Numbered from the stretch's first letter, positions 1 through 9,624 are shown. The stretch is DNA of 64,000 nucleotides from Methyloceanibacter sp. wino2 (GCF_003071365.1 NZ_CP028960.1:1240001-1304000), one strand, 5' to 3'. Program-made: numbers and translations. Notes: generated from the sequence alone by a model not told the origin.

Positions 1-437
1 CTCGTTGCGTCTTCGCGAAACCCATCGGCGAAGCGCTGCAGCTTGGGGCCGGCCTTCTCGACCAGAACGTCCCGTAGCGCGCTGCGCGCGACCAGAAAGA
101 CGGCCGTCGCGCCGATCGTGGCTCCGACCACGGACAGAACGCCGCCGAGGAACCAGCCGAACAGGAACCCGGCGGCGACCGTCAGGACCACGCCGCCTGG
201 AATCGAGAGCGCAACCGTTACGGCGTACAGGGCCGTGAATGCCGTCAGGGCGAGCACGTAGTGGTCGTCCATCAGCGCCCGCAGGCTCTCGCGGTTCGCC
301 GCCAACTGTTCCAGCGTCAGATAGCGATGCCAGCCCATGGCCACGACCAGCGTAGTGACGGCCGCCAACAGCAGCAGCGGCCAAAGCCGTTTCAGCCAAT
401 TTGCAGCCCCCATAGCCATGTTTTCTGCGTGCTCCAT
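1..437 (-). CDS. TVP38/TMEM64 (DedA-like) membrane protein, 5' part
   Basis: The gene runs off the left edge; about 145 N-terminal residues are visible. A hydrophobic helix lies near residues 15-33, and a glycine-rich stretch follows (SIPGGVVLTVAAGFLFG, about residues 79-95). That stretch is typical of TVP38/TMEM64 proteins of the SNARE-associated/DedA superfamily. These are inner-membrane proteins thought to act in lipid or envelope homeostasis; the substrate is unknown here. ATG at 437 is chosen because a purine-rich GGAAGGAG sits just upstream. The gene is divergent from rpmH. The C-terminal half lies outside the window, so catalytic or charged residues there cannot be judged. Confidence 0.75.
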   Translation of the reverse strand, partial: MEHAENMAMGAANWLKRLWPLLLLAAVTTLVVAMGWHRYLTLEQLAANRESLRALMDDHYVLALTAFTALYAVTVALSIPGGVVLTVAAGFLFGWFLGGVLSVVGATIGATAVFLVARSALRDVLVEKAGPKLQRFADGFREDAT

Positions 438-736
438 ATGGACCGGCTCCTTCCGGGGGACTAAGACGCCCCGATTTCCGGCCTTCTATAGATAGGGCCT
501 ACCGAACGGCCGGGGGAATGGCCTGTCGCAGTCTTGTGATGGTCCGTCAGCGTCTGTGAAGGGATTTCGGCCCGCCGGGAGCAATCCGGGCCGTTTTTCG
601 AGGCGCTCGGGGCCAAAATGTCCTCCGATTGATTGACTTGGCCGCCTGCCGCACCTATAAGCCGCTCCGAACCATTTCGCCTCCGAGGCCCGCGTTCCAT
701 TGGTGAACCGCGTGGACGGATGGCAGGAGAAAGTCC
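438..736 (+). promoter_or_regulatory. Intergenic region with rpmH promoter and an upstream terminator-like hairpin
   Basis: No gene is supported in this divergent gap. Seen directly: TTGACT at 633-638 and TATAAG at 656-661, 17 nt apart, a good sigma70-type promoter for rpmH-rnpA-yidC. Its leader would be about 70 nt, ending in AGGAGA before the GTG at 737. Further upstream CGGCCCG (568-574) and CGGGCCG (587-593) form a stem followed by TTTTT (594-598), which looks like a plus-strand intrinsic terminator although no plus-strand gene precedes it. Confidence 0.6.
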
Positions 737-871
737 GTGAAACGCACTTATCAACCCTCGCGGCTCGTCCGCAAACGCCGCCATGGCTTTCGCGCGCGTA
801 TGGCCACCAAGGGCGGCCGCAAGGTTATTGCGCGCCGGAGAGCCAAGGGCCGCAAGAGCTTGTCAGCCTAG
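737..871 (+). CDS. rpmH: 50S ribosomal protein L34
   Basis: 44 residues beginning [20 protein letters not shown] and ending GRKSLSA, an almost canonical L34. It is a small basic protein of the large ribosomal subunit. The start is GTG at 737, fixed by the invariant KRTYQP N-terminus and by AGGAGA about 6 nt upstream. It opens the conserved rpmH-rnpA-yidC cluster and is probably transcribed from the promoter at 633-661. Confidence 0.97.
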   Translation: MKRTYQPSRLVRKRRHGFRARMATKGGRKVIARRRAKGRKSLSA

Positions 872-895
872 GCGGAGTCAAACCGCCTCACCCCG

Positions 896-1282
896 GTGAC
901 GGCCATCGGACGCCTCAAGACCCGGTCTGAATTTGTGTTCGTGAAGGGCGGAACGCGCTTCGCGACGCCTTCGCTCGTGCTCCAGGCCAGGCGGCGTGCG
1001 CCGGACACCGCACACAGCCCCGAACTGGCCCGCTTTGGTTTTACCGCGACGAAACGCCTCGGAGGCGCCGTGGTGCGCAACCGTGCGCGGCGGCGACTCA
1101 AGGAGGCAGTGCGCCTGACCGCCGCCGACCAGGCCGTCGAGGGCTATGATTATGTGTTGATCGCGCGCGGGGGCGCGGTACAACGGCCCTTCACCGAGGT
1201 GATCAAGGATCTTCAGCGCGCGCTGACCAAGGTGCACGAGCCCTCTTCGGGGAAACGGCACCGCAAACCTCCTTCGGCCTAG
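896..1282 (+). CDS. rnpA: Ribonuclease P protein component
   Basis: 128 residues. It is the protein cofactor of RNase P and helps the RNA subunit bind the 5' leader of precursor tRNAs. The family signature RNRARRRLKEAVR sits at about residues 62-74, preceded by FGFTATKRLGGAVV, which matches the RnpA RNR motif region. The N-terminus LKTRSEFVFVKGG is also typical. The start is GTG at 896, 24 nt after the rpmH stop. The gene is co-transcribed with rpmH and yidC. The C-terminal 20 residues are basic and unconserved. Confidence 0.95.
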   Translation: MTAIGRLKTRSEFVFVKGGTRFATPSLVLQARRRAPDTAHSPELARFGFTATKRLGGAVVRNRARRRLKEAVRLTAADQAVEGYDYVLIARGGAVQRPFTEVIKDLQRALTKVHEPSSGKRHRKPPSA

Positions 1283-1333
1283 CGCCGATCGGACGAGACG
1301 AGCACGACAACAGCCACCGGGCCCAAAGACGAC

Positions 1334-3394
1334 ATGGACGAGAACAACCGCAATTTTATTCTAGCGATCGTGCTGTCGATGACCGTGCTTTTCGCCTGGC
1401 AGTTCTTCTTCGTGCCGACGAAGCCGCCCGAGGAGCAGCAAGCCGCTCAGACAGAGCAGACCCAGACGGCCGGCGAGGCGACGACTCCCACCCCATCCGG
1501 GGCTGGTCAGGCGCCGCGCCCGGGCGCGGGCACGGCTCCGCAGCCTGAGGGCTCTCCGACCGGCATGAGCCGGAAGGAGGCGCTCGCGGCCTCGCCCCGC
1601 ATCGCCATCGACACGCCGAGCGTCCGTGGCTCGATCTCGCTGAAGGGCGCCCGGATCGACGACCTGACGCTGAAGGACTACCGGGTGACGGTCGATCCCG
1701 ACAGCCCCCAAGTGATCCTGCTGTCTCCGGCCGGCGGCCCTCATGCCTACTATGCCGAGCGCGGCTATGTGGGCGACAGCGGCAACAAGATGCCGCTGCC
1801 CACTGGCGACACGCTGTGGACCGCCGAGGGCGACGGCAAGCTCACGCCCGACACGCCGATCACGCTCACCTACGACAACGGCGAGGGCTTGACGTTCACC
1901 CGCACCATTTCCGTCGACGACAAGTACATGTTCACGATCGACGACAAGGTGGCGAACACGGGGACCGAAAAGGCGACGATCTACCCTTACGGCCTCGTTT
2001 CCCGCCACGAGCTGCCCGACGTCCAAGGCTTCTACATTCTGCATGAGGGCCTGATCGGCGTCGTCGACGACGGTCTCGAGGAAATCAGCTACAGCAGCGC
2101 GCTCGAGGATCCGGCGGCGACCTTCAAGAGCAAGAACGGCTGGCTCGGCATTACGGACAAGTACTGGGCCACGACTGTGATCCCAGCTCAAGGCATTCCC
2201 TTCGACGCCACGTTCAAGGGCTCGGACAAGGGCGGCCGCAAACACTTCCAGACCGATTACCTGATGCAGGCCATGGACGTGCCGCCGGGCGCGACGGTGT
2301 CGCTATCGGGGCAGGTGTTCGCCGGCGCCAAGGAAGTGAATGTGGTGGACGGCTATGCCGCGACCTACGACATCCCCAAGTTCGACCTCCTGATCGACTG
2401 GGGCTGGTTCTACTTCCTCACCAGGCCGCTCTTTTACGCGCTCGACTACTTCTACAAACTCGTCGGCAATTTCGGCGTCTCGATCCTGATCGTCACCGTG
2501 CTGATCAAGCTCGTGCTCTTCCCGCTCGCGAACAAATCCTACGTGTCGATGAGCCGGATGAAGAAGCTCGCGCCCGAGATGCAGAAGATCAAGGAGCGCT
2601 ACGGCGACGATCGCATGCGTCAGCAGCAGGCGATGATGGATCTGTACAAGAAGGAAAAGGTGAACCCAGCCTCGGGCTGTTTGCCGATCCTCGTGCAGAT
2701 TCCTGTGTTCTTCGCGCTCTACAAGGTGCTGTTCGTCACCATCGAAATGCGGCATGCGCCGTTCTTCGGATGGATCAAGGATCTTTCCGCGCCGGACCCG
2801 ACGACGGTTTTCAATCTCTTCGGACTTATTCCGTGGGATCCGCCGATGTTTCTCATGGTCGGTGCGTGGCCGATCATCATGGGCATCACCATGTGGTTCC
2901 AGATGAAGCTGAACCCGGCGCCGCCGGATCCGATTCAGCAGAAAATCTTCGGCTGGATGCCGATTGTCTTCACCTACATGCTTGCGTCGTTCCCGTCGGG
3001 CCTCGTGATCTACTGGGCGTGGAACAACTTCCTGTCGATCCTCCAGCAATCGGTCATCATGTGGCGTCAGGGCGTGGACATCCCGCTGCTTGAGAATCTC
3101 GGCCTGAAGCCGAAGGCGGACCCCGTGGATGACACGGACGACGCGAAATCGGCGCGGGAGGCGGCCGAGGAGAAGCGTAGCGCCAAGGCTTCGCGGCGCG
3201 CGGAGCGGGCTGCCAAGCAGATCGAAGCCGACGAAGAGGCGGGCGACGCCGAAGACGCCGTCAATGGCGCAGACGCCGCTGCCCCGGCACCCAAGAAGGC
3301 TGCGCCGAAGAAGCGCGCGCCGCGCAAGCGGGCGGCCAAGAAGAGCGCTTCCAAGGCGGCCGATCAGGAAGCGGACGGGGAAAGCCCGGCGTAG
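1334..3394 (+). CDS. yidC: Membrane protein insertase YidC with extended C-terminal tail
   Basis: 686 residues. It inserts and folds inner-membrane proteins with or after SecYEG. An N-terminal anchor helix (about residues 8-27) is followed by a Pro/Gln/Thr-rich linker and the large periplasmic beta domain (about 75-350). The conserved five-helix insertase core (about 355-585) includes the Met/Lys-rich cytoplasmic loop SRMKKLAPEMQKIKERYGDD and the CLPILVQIPVFFALYKVL segment. About 100 further residues after LLENLGLKP form an acidic stretch and then a Lys/Arg/Ala-rich tail (AAPKKRAPRKRAAKKSASK). That makes it longer than the roughly 600-residue YidCs of many relatives; the tail may contact ribosomes. 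It lies between rnpA and yihA. Confidence 0.96.
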   Translation: MDENNRNFILAIVLSMTVLFAWQFFFVPTKPPEEQQAAQTEQTQTAGEATTPTPSGAGQAPRPGAGTAPQPEGSPTGMSRKEALAASPRIAIDTPSVRGSISLKGARIDDLTLKDYRVTVDPDSPQVILLSPAGGPHAYYAERGYVGDSGNKMPLPTGDTLWTAEGDGKLTPDTPITLTYDNGEGLTFTRTISVDDKYMFTIDDKVANTGTEKATIYPYGLVSRHELPDVQGFYILHEGLIGVVDDGLEEISYSSALEDPAATFKSKNGWLGITDKYWATTVIPAQGIPFDATFKGSDKGGRKHFQTDYLMQAMDVPPGATVSLSGQVFAGAKEVNVVDGYAATYDIPKFDLLIDWGWFYFLTRPLFYALDYFYKLVGNFGVSILIVTVLIKLVLFPLANKSYVSMSRMKKLAPEMQKIKERYGDDRMRQQQAMMDLYKKEKVNPASGCLPILVQIPVFFALYKVLFVTIEMRHAPFFGWIKDLSAPDPTTVFNLFGLIPWDPPMFLMVGAWPIIMGITMWFQMKLNPAPPDPIQQKIFGWMPIVFTYMLASFPSGLVIYWAWNNFLSILQQSVIMWRQGVDIPLLENLGLKPKADPVDDTDDAKSAREAAEEKRSAKASRRAERAAKQIEADEEAGDAEDAVNGADAAAPAPKKAAPKKRAPRKRAAKKSASKAADQEADGESPA

Positions 3395-3446
3395 GCGCCG
3401 GCGCTTTCCGCTTGAGGTCGCCCGCGAAGCCGGGCACTTCATACCC

Positions 3447-4121
3447 ATGACCGATTTCGAATTCACCGACAGCGAGCTTGCGCGCGGCGAAGCCCTGTTC
3501 CGCGTACCTTGCGAGTTCGTCCTGGGCGCCGTTGCCGTCGACGGGCTTCCCGCTGACGGGCGCCCGGAGATCGCCTTTGCAGGGCGCTCGAACGTGGGCA
3601 AATCGAGCCTCATCAATGCCCTGACGGGCCGAAAGACGCTGGCGCGGGTTTCCGTGACCCCTGGCCGGACGCGCGAGCTCAATTTCTTCACGCTGGGTGC
3701 CAACGGACCAAACGGAGCTGGCAGCGCCTATCTCGTGGATATGCCGGGCTACGGCTATGCCAAGGTCTCCCGGTCCGCCGTGAAAGGGTGGACGCGGCTG
3801 ATCGAGGACTATCTGAAGGGGCGCCGGGAACTGAAGCGCGTGTTCCTGCTGATCGATGCCCGCCATGGCCTGAAAGCCAACGACCGGGACACGATGAAGC
3901 TTATGGACGAGTCCGCCGTGTCCTATCAGGGCGTCCTGACCAAGGCCGACAAGCCGAAGCTAAGCGAGCTGGAGGCCGTCATCGCCAAGACGGAGGCGGA
4001 ACTCGCCAAACACCCCGCCGCCTTCCCCCATCTTCTTGTGACATCGGCCAAGGAGGGCGTCGGCATCCCGGAATTGCGGGCAACGATCGCCAGCCTCGTA
4101 GCGAACGGCGTTGAACCGTAA
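3447..4121 (+). CDS. yihA: Ribosome biogenesis GTP-binding protein YihA/YsxC (EngB)
   Basis: 224 residues. It is an essential GTPase needed for assembly of the 50S subunit. G1 is [14 protein letters not shown] (about residues 50-63), G2 the [11 protein letters not shown] region, G3 DMPGYGYAK (about 100-108), and G4 TKAD (about 167-170), as expected for the TrmE-Era-EngA-EngB class. The reading frame is open further upstream through the yidC tail, but ATG at 3447 gives the usual length and is the accepted start position in this cluster. It lies 52 nt after yidC and 26 nt before argB. Confidence 0.94.
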   Translation: MTDFEFTDSELARGEALFRVPCEFVLGAVAVDGLPADGRPEIAFAGRSNVGKSSLINALTGRKTLARVSVTPGRTRELNFFTLGANGPNGAGSAYLVDMPGYGYAKVSRSAVKGWTRLIEDYLKGRRELKRVFLLIDARHGLKANDRDTMKLMDESAVSYQGVLTKADKPKLSELEAVIAKTEAELAKHPAAFPHLLVTSAKEGVGIPELRATIASLVANGVEP

Positions 4122-4147
4122 GGCCTTCCGCCGCTATAAGCGCACCC

Positions 4148-5134
4148 GTGACAGATACGACCTCAAAACCGCCTTCGGGCACTGATGCAGCCGCGACCGG
4201 CGCCGCGCTGACGGACGCGCTCGGCCCGGTGCACGCCAAGGCGAAGATCCTCTCCGAGGCCCTGCCCTATATGCAGCGCTACGACCGCGAGACGGTCGTG
4301 GTGAAATATGGCGGCCACGCCATGGGCGACCCGGAACTGGCGAAGGATTTCGCGCGCGACGTGGTGCTGCTCAAGCAGGCCGGCGTGAACCCGGTGGTGG
4401 TGCATGGCGGCGGCCCGCAGATCGGGCGGCTGCTGGAGCGCCTCAACATCAAGTCCGAGTTCAAGGACGGCCTCAGGGTCACGGACCGGCAGACGGTCGA
4501 CGTGGTCGAGATGGTCCTGGCGGGCTCCGTGAACAAGGAAATCGTCTCCGCCATCAACGATCAGGGCGGCAAGGCCGTCGGCATCTGCGGCAAGGACGCC
4601 AATCTGATGCGGGCCACGAAGCTCGAACGGCGGGTGCGCGATCCCGAATCCAATATCGAGAAGGTCCTCGATCTCGGGTTCGTCGGCGAGCCGGGCCTCG
4701 TCGAACCTCACATCATCGACGTGATCATTCAGTCGGATCTGATCCCGGTGGTGGCCCCGATCGGCGTAGGCCCCGACGGCGAGACGCTGAACATCAATGC
4801 GGACACGTTCGCCGCCGCCATCGCGGTCGCGCTGAAGGCCAAGCGTCTGCTTCTGCTCACGGACGTGGACGGAGTTCTGGACAAGGACGGCGCCTTGGTC
4901 CGCTCCATGACCACGTCGGAGGCGCTCAGCCTGATCGCTGACGGCACGATCACCGGCGGCATGATCCCCAAGATCGAGAGCTGCATCGACGTGATCTCCG
5001 AGGGCGTGGAAGCCGTGGTCATCATCAACGGCAAGGTGCCCCATTCGGTGCTGCTCGAGCTCTTCACCGAGCATGGCGCCGGCACGCTGATCGAGCGGCG
5101 GCGCCCCCATGGCTACCGCACGAGGCAGCCATGA
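4148..5134 (+). CDS. argB: Acetylglutamate kinase
   Basis: 328 residues. It phosphorylates N-acetylglutamate with ATP, the second step of arginine synthesis, in the cytoplasm. The amino-acid-kinase fold is clear: KYGGHAMG (about 54-61), [15 protein letters not shown] (about 84-98), the [13 protein letters not shown] substrate region and [16 protein letters not shown] at 4148 is the only plausible start and gives about 25 extra N-terminal residues before the conserved [14 protein letters not shown]. That helix is present in arginine-feedback-inhibited hexameric enzymes, so feedback regulation is likely (inference). Its stop overlaps the next start by 4 nt (ATGA). Confidence 0.96.
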   Translation: MTDTTSKPPSGTDAAATGAALTDALGPVHAKAKILSEALPYMQRYDRETVVVKYGGHAMGDPELAKDFARDVVLLKQAGVNPVVVHGGGPQIGRLLERLNIKSEFKDGLRVTDRQTVDVVEMVLAGSVNKEIVSAINDQGGKAVGICGKDANLMRATKLERRVRDPESNIEKVLDLGFVGEPGLVEPHIIDVIIQSDLIPVVAPIGVGPDGETLNINADTFAAAIAVALKAKRLLLLTDVDGVLDKDGALVRSMTTSEALSLIADGTITGGMIPKIESCIDVISEGVEAVVIINGKVPHSVLLELFTEHGAGTLIERRRPHGYRTRQP

Positions 5135-5952
5135 CGGATGCGGCGCCAAGCAAGCTTCGGACACGAACGCTTCAGGGAAACACGATCGCGGAGCGCGGCT
5201 TCGGTCATGTGGAGACCTGGGTCTTCGATCTCGACAACACGCTCTACCCGGCCGAGTGCGATCTCTTCGCTCAGATCGACCACCGCATGGGCTCGTTCAT
5301 CGCCGAAACGCTGGGTCTGTCGCTCGAGGACGCGCACGCCCTGCGCAAGCAATACTATTTCGAGCACGGTACGACGCTCGCCGGACTGATCCGTCTTCAC
5401 GGCGTCAAGCCGCACGACTTCCTCGACTATGTCCACGACATCGACCTCGCTGTGGTCGACCCGTCACCGGAGCTCGGTGCCGCCATCGAGGCGCTGCCGG
5501 GGCGAAAGCTGGTGTTCACGAACGGCTGCCGCAAGCACGCCGAACGCGTCACGACCAAGCTTGGCGTGCGGGACCTGTTCGAGGACATTTTCGATATCCA
5601 CGCCCTCGAATACGTGAACCCCAAGCCGTCGCGGGAGGCCTTCGAACGCTTCGTCGCCACCCATGGGGTCGAGAGCAGCCGGGCCGCGATCTTCGACGAC
5701 CTGCCGCACAATCTCGAGACCGCGCACGCGATCGGCATGACAACGATCTGGATCGACTGCCGCGCGATGGGCCGTCCCGAACACGTCGCGCATGAGGACT
5801 GGGCCGAACTGCCCGAGCACATTCATCACCGCACGGAGGCGCTCACGCCTTTCGTCGCCGCCATCGGCGCGTCTCTCGCGGAGGACGCGGCAGGCCGCAA
5901 GGATCCTGCCGCGGCCCCCCCGGCGGAGAGCGCAACACACAATAATCTGTAG
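5131..5952 (+). CDS. HAD-family pyrimidine 5'-nucleotidase
   Basis: 273 residues. It is a HAD-superfamily phosphatase of the SDT1/YjjG-type pyrimidine 5'-nucleotidase subfamily, expected to dephosphorylate UMP/CMP-like nucleotides. Motif I is [12 protein letters not shown] (about 31-42, nucleophile Asp), motif [15 protein letters not shown] (about 128-140), motif III the lysine in NPKPSREAF (about 164-172), and motif [14 protein letters not shown] (about 187-198). It overlaps argB by ATGA, so translation is coupled. The same order argB, nucleotidase, dapD is common in Hyphomicrobiales. The C-terminal 35 residues are Ala/Pro-rich and unconserved. Confidence 0.9.
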   Translation: MTDAAPSKLRTRTLQGNTIAERGFGHVETWVFDLDNTLYPAECDLFAQIDHRMGSFIAETLGLSLEDAHALRKQYYFEHGTTLAGLIRLHGVKPHDFLDYVHDIDLAVVDPSPELGAAIEALPGRKLVFTNGCRKHAERVTTKLGVRDLFEDIFDIHALEYVNPKPSREAFERFVATHGVESSRAAIFDDLPHNLETAHAIGMTTIWIDCRAMGRPEHVAHEDWAELPEHIHHRTEALTPFVAAIGASLAEDAAGRKDPAAAPPAESATHNNL

Positions 5953-5969
5953 AGTTTTGGGAGAAATCC

Positions 5970-6812
5970 ATGTCGCACGATCATCTGAAGAACTTCATCG
6001 ACGGCGCATTCGAGCACGCGTCCGACATCAATTCGGACACGAAGGGCGTGGTGCGCGACGGCGTCGAGGAGGTTCTGGGCCTGCTCGACAAGGGCGAATT
6101 GCGGGTCGCGGAGAAGGTCGACGGCGACTGGGTCGTCAATCAATGGGTCAAGAAGGCCATTCTGCTCTCGTTCAAGCTGAACGATCAGAAGCGGATGGAC
6201 GGCGGCCCCGGCGATTCCTCCTGGTGGGACAAGGTCCCCATGAAGTTCGAGAAGTGGAAGGCCAAGGACTTCAAGGAAGCCGGTTTCCGGGCCGTGCCGG
6301 GCTGCCTCGTGAGGCATTCGGCCTTCATCGCGCCGGGCGTCGTCCTGATGCCGTCCTTCGTCAACCTCGGGGCCTATGTGGACAGCGGTTCCATGATCGA
6401 TACCTGGGCCACGGTCGGCTCATGCGCGCAGATCGGCAAGAACGTGCATCTGTCGGGCGGCGCCGGTATCGGCGGCGTGCTCGAGCCGCTGCAGGCCAAT
6501 CCCGTGATCATCGAAGACAATTGCTTCATCGGCGCCCGCGCCGAAGTGGCCGAAGGGGTGATCGTGGGCGAAGGCTCGGTGTTGTCCATGGGCGTCTATA
6601 TCGGCCAGTCCACCAAGATCATCGACCGGGCCACGGGCTTCGTCCACCAGGGCCGCGTACCGCCTTATTCGGTCGTCGTGTCCGGCTCCATGCCGGGCAA
6701 GCCGCTGCCGGACGGAACGCCTGGGCCTTCGCTCTATTGCGCGGTGATCGTGAAAACCGTGGACGAGCAAACGCGCTCGAAGACGTCCATCAACGAGTTG
6801 CTGCGCGACTAG
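5970..6812 (+). CDS. dapD: 2,3,4,5-tetrahydropyridine-2,6-dicarboxylate N-succinyltransferase
   Basis: 280 residues. It transfers succinyl from succinyl-CoA to tetrahydrodipicolinate in the succinylase branch of lysine/diaminopimelate synthesis. The N-terminal helical domain (about 1-100) is followed by left-handed beta-helix hexapeptide repeats (about 105-240) containing [20 protein letters not shown] and [19 protein letters not shown], both DapD hallmarks. GGGAGAA lies a few bases before ATG 5970. The partner gene dapE is two genes downstream. Length and motifs are complete. Confidence 0.97.
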   Translation: MSHDHLKNFIDGAFEHASDINSDTKGVVRDGVEEVLGLLDKGELRVAEKVDGDWVVNQWVKKAILLSFKLNDQKRMDGGPGDSSWWDKVPMKFEKWKAKDFKEAGFRAVPGCLVRHSAFIAPGVVLMPSFVNLGAYVDSGSMIDTWATVGSCAQIGKNVHLSGGAGIGGVLEPLQANPVIIEDNCFIGARAEVAEGVIVGEGSVLSMGVYIGQSTKIIDRATGFVHQGRVPPYSVVVSGSMPGKPLPDGTPGPSLYCAVIVKTVDEQTRSKTSINELLRD

Positions 6813-6983
6813 AAATGCGCGCAGTACGCCGTGGTCTGGCGGCTTCGGCCAAGACCGGCCCGCGGCCTTGCGGTTCATAAGAACCCGAACGGACAGATTG
6901 CGATTCGACTCGCGCCCTTCGCAATGTCACGATTCGGGCCTAAAACGTGAGTCCTGCGTCAGAGGCTGACAATGGGGGAAACA

Positions 6984-7430
6984 ATGGATCTGCAGTACAT
7001 CTTCACGTCGCTGGACGGCCGTATCAACCGGGCCAAATGGTGGGCCGGTGTGGTGATCCTCGGCATTATCAGCATCATTCTCGGGGTGCTGATCGAAGTG
7101 ATCTTCGGAACGGGTTTCTTCGGTGGATTCCTGGCGACGGTCGTCGCGCTGGCCTTGTTCTTCCCCACCTATGCCGTCTGCGCCAAGCGGTTCCAAGACC
7201 GGGACAAGCCCGGAAAGATGGCCCTGTACGGATTGGTTCCCTCCCTCGTCGCGAGCCTCCTCGACGGCTGGGGCCTGACCGGCATAGGCGATCAGCTCAA
7301 CATTATCGGCTGGCTCTGCGTCCTCGTGAATCTCGGCGTCGGCCTGTGGTTCCTGATCGAGCTCGGGATCCTCAAGGGAACGCCAGGGCCCAACCACTAT
7401 GGCGGCGACCCGCTGGCAGCCCTGACCTAA
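6984..7430 (+). CDS. DUF805 membrane protein
   Basis: 148 residues from ATG 6984. DUF805 proteins are small integral membrane proteins of unknown function, and the N-terminus here (YIFTSLDGRINRAKWWAG) is the typical DUF805 opening. Three to four hydrophobic helices are seen (about 22-45, 48-65, 78-95, 105-128), with the conserved AKRFQDRDKPG between them. An in-frame ATG at 6972 is possible, but GGGGGAA sits correctly for 6984. The gene lies between dapD and dapE without an obvious functional tie. An odd-centred perfect 17-nt inverted repeat follows the stop (7435-7451). Confidence 0.8.
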   Translation: MDLQYIFTSLDGRINRAKWWAGVVILGIISIILGVLIEVIFGTGFFGGFLATVVALALFFPTYAVCAKRFQDRDKPGKMALYGLVPSLVASLLDGWGLTGIGDQLNIIGWLCVLVNLGVGLWFLIELGILKGTPGPNHYGGDPLAALT

Positions 7431-7585
7431 GAGCCGTCGAAGCCTTCGACGCAGTCGACAGGCGGTCTTCATCAAGCAGACCGCGCTATTTCCGCCCTTA
7501 CCGCTGCTTGCCATAGGAAGCGCGCGCGGTCATGTTCGTGAGCCGTGCCCGCTATGGTCGCGTCGCAATTCTAAGGACTTGGGTC

Positions 7586-8788
7586 ATGTCATCGCCCGCC
7601 GATAACGCGGTCGCCATCGCGCAAGATTTGATCCGGTGCCCGAGCGTCACGCCAGTGGACGCAGGCGCCCTGGATGCGCTCGGCCGGCCTTTGGCGGCCG
7701 CGGGCTTTACGTGCGACCGGCTGACCTTCAGCGAAGACGGGACGGCGGACGTCGACAACCTCGTGGCGCATATCGGCAGCGGCGCCCCGCATCTGTGTTT
7801 CGCCGGCCATACGGACGTGGTTCCGCCCGGCGACGAAAGCTCGTGGGCCCATGCGCCCTTTTCCGCCGAGATCGCCGATGGGCGGCTCTACGGGCGCGGC
7901 GCCTCGGACATGAAGGGCGCGGTCGCCTGTTTCGCCGCGGCGGCGATCGACTATGTTGCCGAGCGCGGCGGCCAGGTGCCGGGTACGATCAGCCTCCTGA
8001 TCACCGGCGACGAGGAAGGCACCGCGGTCAACGGCACCAAGAAGGTCTTGGCCTGGATGGAGGAAACGAACCTCGTTCCCGATCATTGCCTCGTGGGCGA
8101 GCCGTCCAACCCTGCCGTTCTCGGCGAGATGATCAAGATTGGCCGCCGCGGAAGCCTCACCGGACACCTCACCGTGACCGGTCAGCAAGGCCATGTGGCT
8201 TACCCGCATCTTGCGGCCAATCCGGTCAAGGGCATCGTCACGGCGCTCGCGAAGCTGTACGGGACGCCACTCGATTCCGGCAGCACGCATTTCTCGCCCT
8301 CCAATCTGGAAGTGACGAGCATCGACGTGGGCAATCCGGCCACCAATGTGATCCCGGCGCGGGCCGAAGCGCGTTTCAACATTCGCTTCAACGATAACCA
8401 TGAGGCCGAAACATTGAAGGCCATGCTGCAGGAGAGCATCGCCGCCGCGCTTTCAGGCACCGACCTCACCTTCACGTTGGACTTTGCGCCGCATGGGGAC
8501 GTGTTCGTGACGAAGCCCGGCGCGCTCGATCAACTCCTCAGCGAGGCCGTGACCGAATTCACCGGGAAGACGCCTGTGCTCTCCACCGACGGCGGTACGT
8601 CCGATGCGCGCTTCATCAAGGACTATTGCCCGGTGGTGGAGTTCGGACTGACGACCGAGACGATCCACAAGACGGATGAGAACGCCGCTCTGGCCGACCT
8701 CGAAACGCTGACCGCGATCTACCGCCGGTTCATCGCGCGCTATTTCGAGACGTTTGGCGACGCTGCCGGGGACAAGAATGGCCGGTGA
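7586..8788 (+). CDS. dapE: Succinyl-diaminopimelate desuccinylase
   Basis: 400 residues. It is an M20-family zinc aminoacylase releasing succinate from N-succinyl-LL-diaminopimelate. Metal ligands are visible in FAGHTDVVPPGD (His and Asp), GRGASDMKGAVA and ITGDEEGTAVNGT (catalytic Glu pair). The dimerisation/lid segment includes GRRGSLTGHLTVTGQQGHVAYPH, and the C-terminal ligand His is in FGLTTETIHKTDE. ATG 7586 is chosen over an upstream in-frame start at 7532 because AAGGA precedes it and the protein then starts at the usual place. It overlaps murI by 11 nt. Confidence 0.96.
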   Translation: MSSPADNAVAIAQDLIRCPSVTPVDAGALDALGRPLAAAGFTCDRLTFSEDGTADVDNLVAHIGSGAPHLCFAGHTDVVPPGDESSWAHAPFSAEIADGRLYGRGASDMKGAVACFAAAAIDYVAERGGQVPGTISLLITGDEEGTAVNGTKKVLAWMEETNLVPDHCLVGEPSNPAVLGEMIKIGRRGSLTGHLTVTGQQGHVAYPHLAANPVKGIVTALAKLYGTPLDSGSTHFSPSNLEVTSIDVGNPATNVIPARAEARFNIRFNDNHEAETLKAMLQESIAAALSGTDLTFTLDFAPHGDVFVTKPGALDQLLSEAVTEFTGKTPVLSTDGGTSDARFIKDYCPVVEFGLTTETIHKTDENAALADLETLTAIYRRFIARYFETFGDAAGDKNGR

Positions 8789-9608
8789 TCCGCGCCCCAT
8801 CGGCGTGTTCGACTCGGGCATGGGCGGACTGACCGTGCTGCGGGCGCTGGCCGCCCGTCTGCCGGACGAGCACTTCGTCTATCTCGGCGACACCGCGCGC
8901 CTCCCCTACGGCACCAAGAGCCCTGACACCGTGCGCGCGTATGCGCTGCAGGCAACGCACCTTCTCCTCGGCGAGGACGTGAAGATGGTCGTGATCGCCT
9001 GCAACACCGCTTCGTCGGTGGCTCTGGAAGCGCTGCAGGAGGCGCTGGCGCCCTTACCCGTCATCGGCGTGATCGAGCCGGGCGCCCGCGCGGGCGTCGC
9101 GGCCACGCGCAACAAACGCATCGCCGTGCTGGCCACCGAGAGCACGGTCAAAGGCGGCGCCTACGCGCGGGCCATCCACCATCTCATGGCCGAGGCGCAC
9201 GTGGAGCAACTGGCTTGCCAGGTCTTCGTCGCGTTGGCCGAAGAAGGCTGGGCGGACACGCGCGCCACCACGGCGGCCGTCGAAGACTATCTCGAACCGC
9301 TCTTCGCGCGCGCCGACGCACCCGACACGCTGGTGCTGGGCTGCACGCATTTCCCGGTCTTGGCAGCTGCTATTCAGCGCCATGTGGGCAACGGCATCAC
9401 GCTCGTGGATTCGGCTGAGACCACGGCAGCGGCTGTCGCCGAGACGCTGGCGACCTCGACGCTGCAAGCCGGAAATAGCGGTGCGCCGCGCAACGTCCGC
9501 TTCTTCGCCACGGACTCGCCGGAGCGCTTCGCGAGGATCGGCGCCATCTTCTTCGGACAAGACATCGACGATGGCGCGGTGACGCTGGTCGATCTGAAGA
9601 TGGCTTAG
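8778..9608 (+). CDS. murI: Glutamate racemase
   Basis: 276 residues. It interconverts L- and D-glutamate to supply D-Glu for peptidoglycan, by a cofactor-independent two-cysteine mechanism. The N-terminus IGVFDSGMGGLTVLRAL (about 8-24) and both catalytic cysteines in VIACNTASS (about 75-83) and LGCTHFPVL (about 187-195) are seen. ATG 8778, inside the dapE end, gives the family-typical N-terminus; a TTG at 8754 is less likely. Neighbours dapE and murJ also serve cell-wall synthesis. Confidence 0.96.
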   Translation: MAGDPRPIGVFDSGMGGLTVLRALAARLPDEHFVYLGDTARLPYGTKSPDTVRAYALQATHLLLGEDVKMVVIACNTASSVALEALQEALAPLPVIGVIEPGARAGVAATRNKRIAVLATESTVKGGAYARAIHHLMAEAHVEQLACQVFVALAEEGWADTRATTAAVEDYLEPLFARADAPDTLVLGCTHFPVLAAAIQRHVGNGITLVDSAETTAAAVAETLATSTLQAGNSGAPRNVRFFATDSPERFARIGAIFFGQDIDDGAVTLVDLKMA

Positions 9609-9624
9609 GCCAAAACGCGACCCG

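Noticed and set aside
1361-3703. Long minus-strand reading frames opposite yidC and yihA
   Set aside because: Arg/Glu/His-rich composition typical of the antisense of GC-rich genes; they overlap clear yidC and yihA and show no domain.
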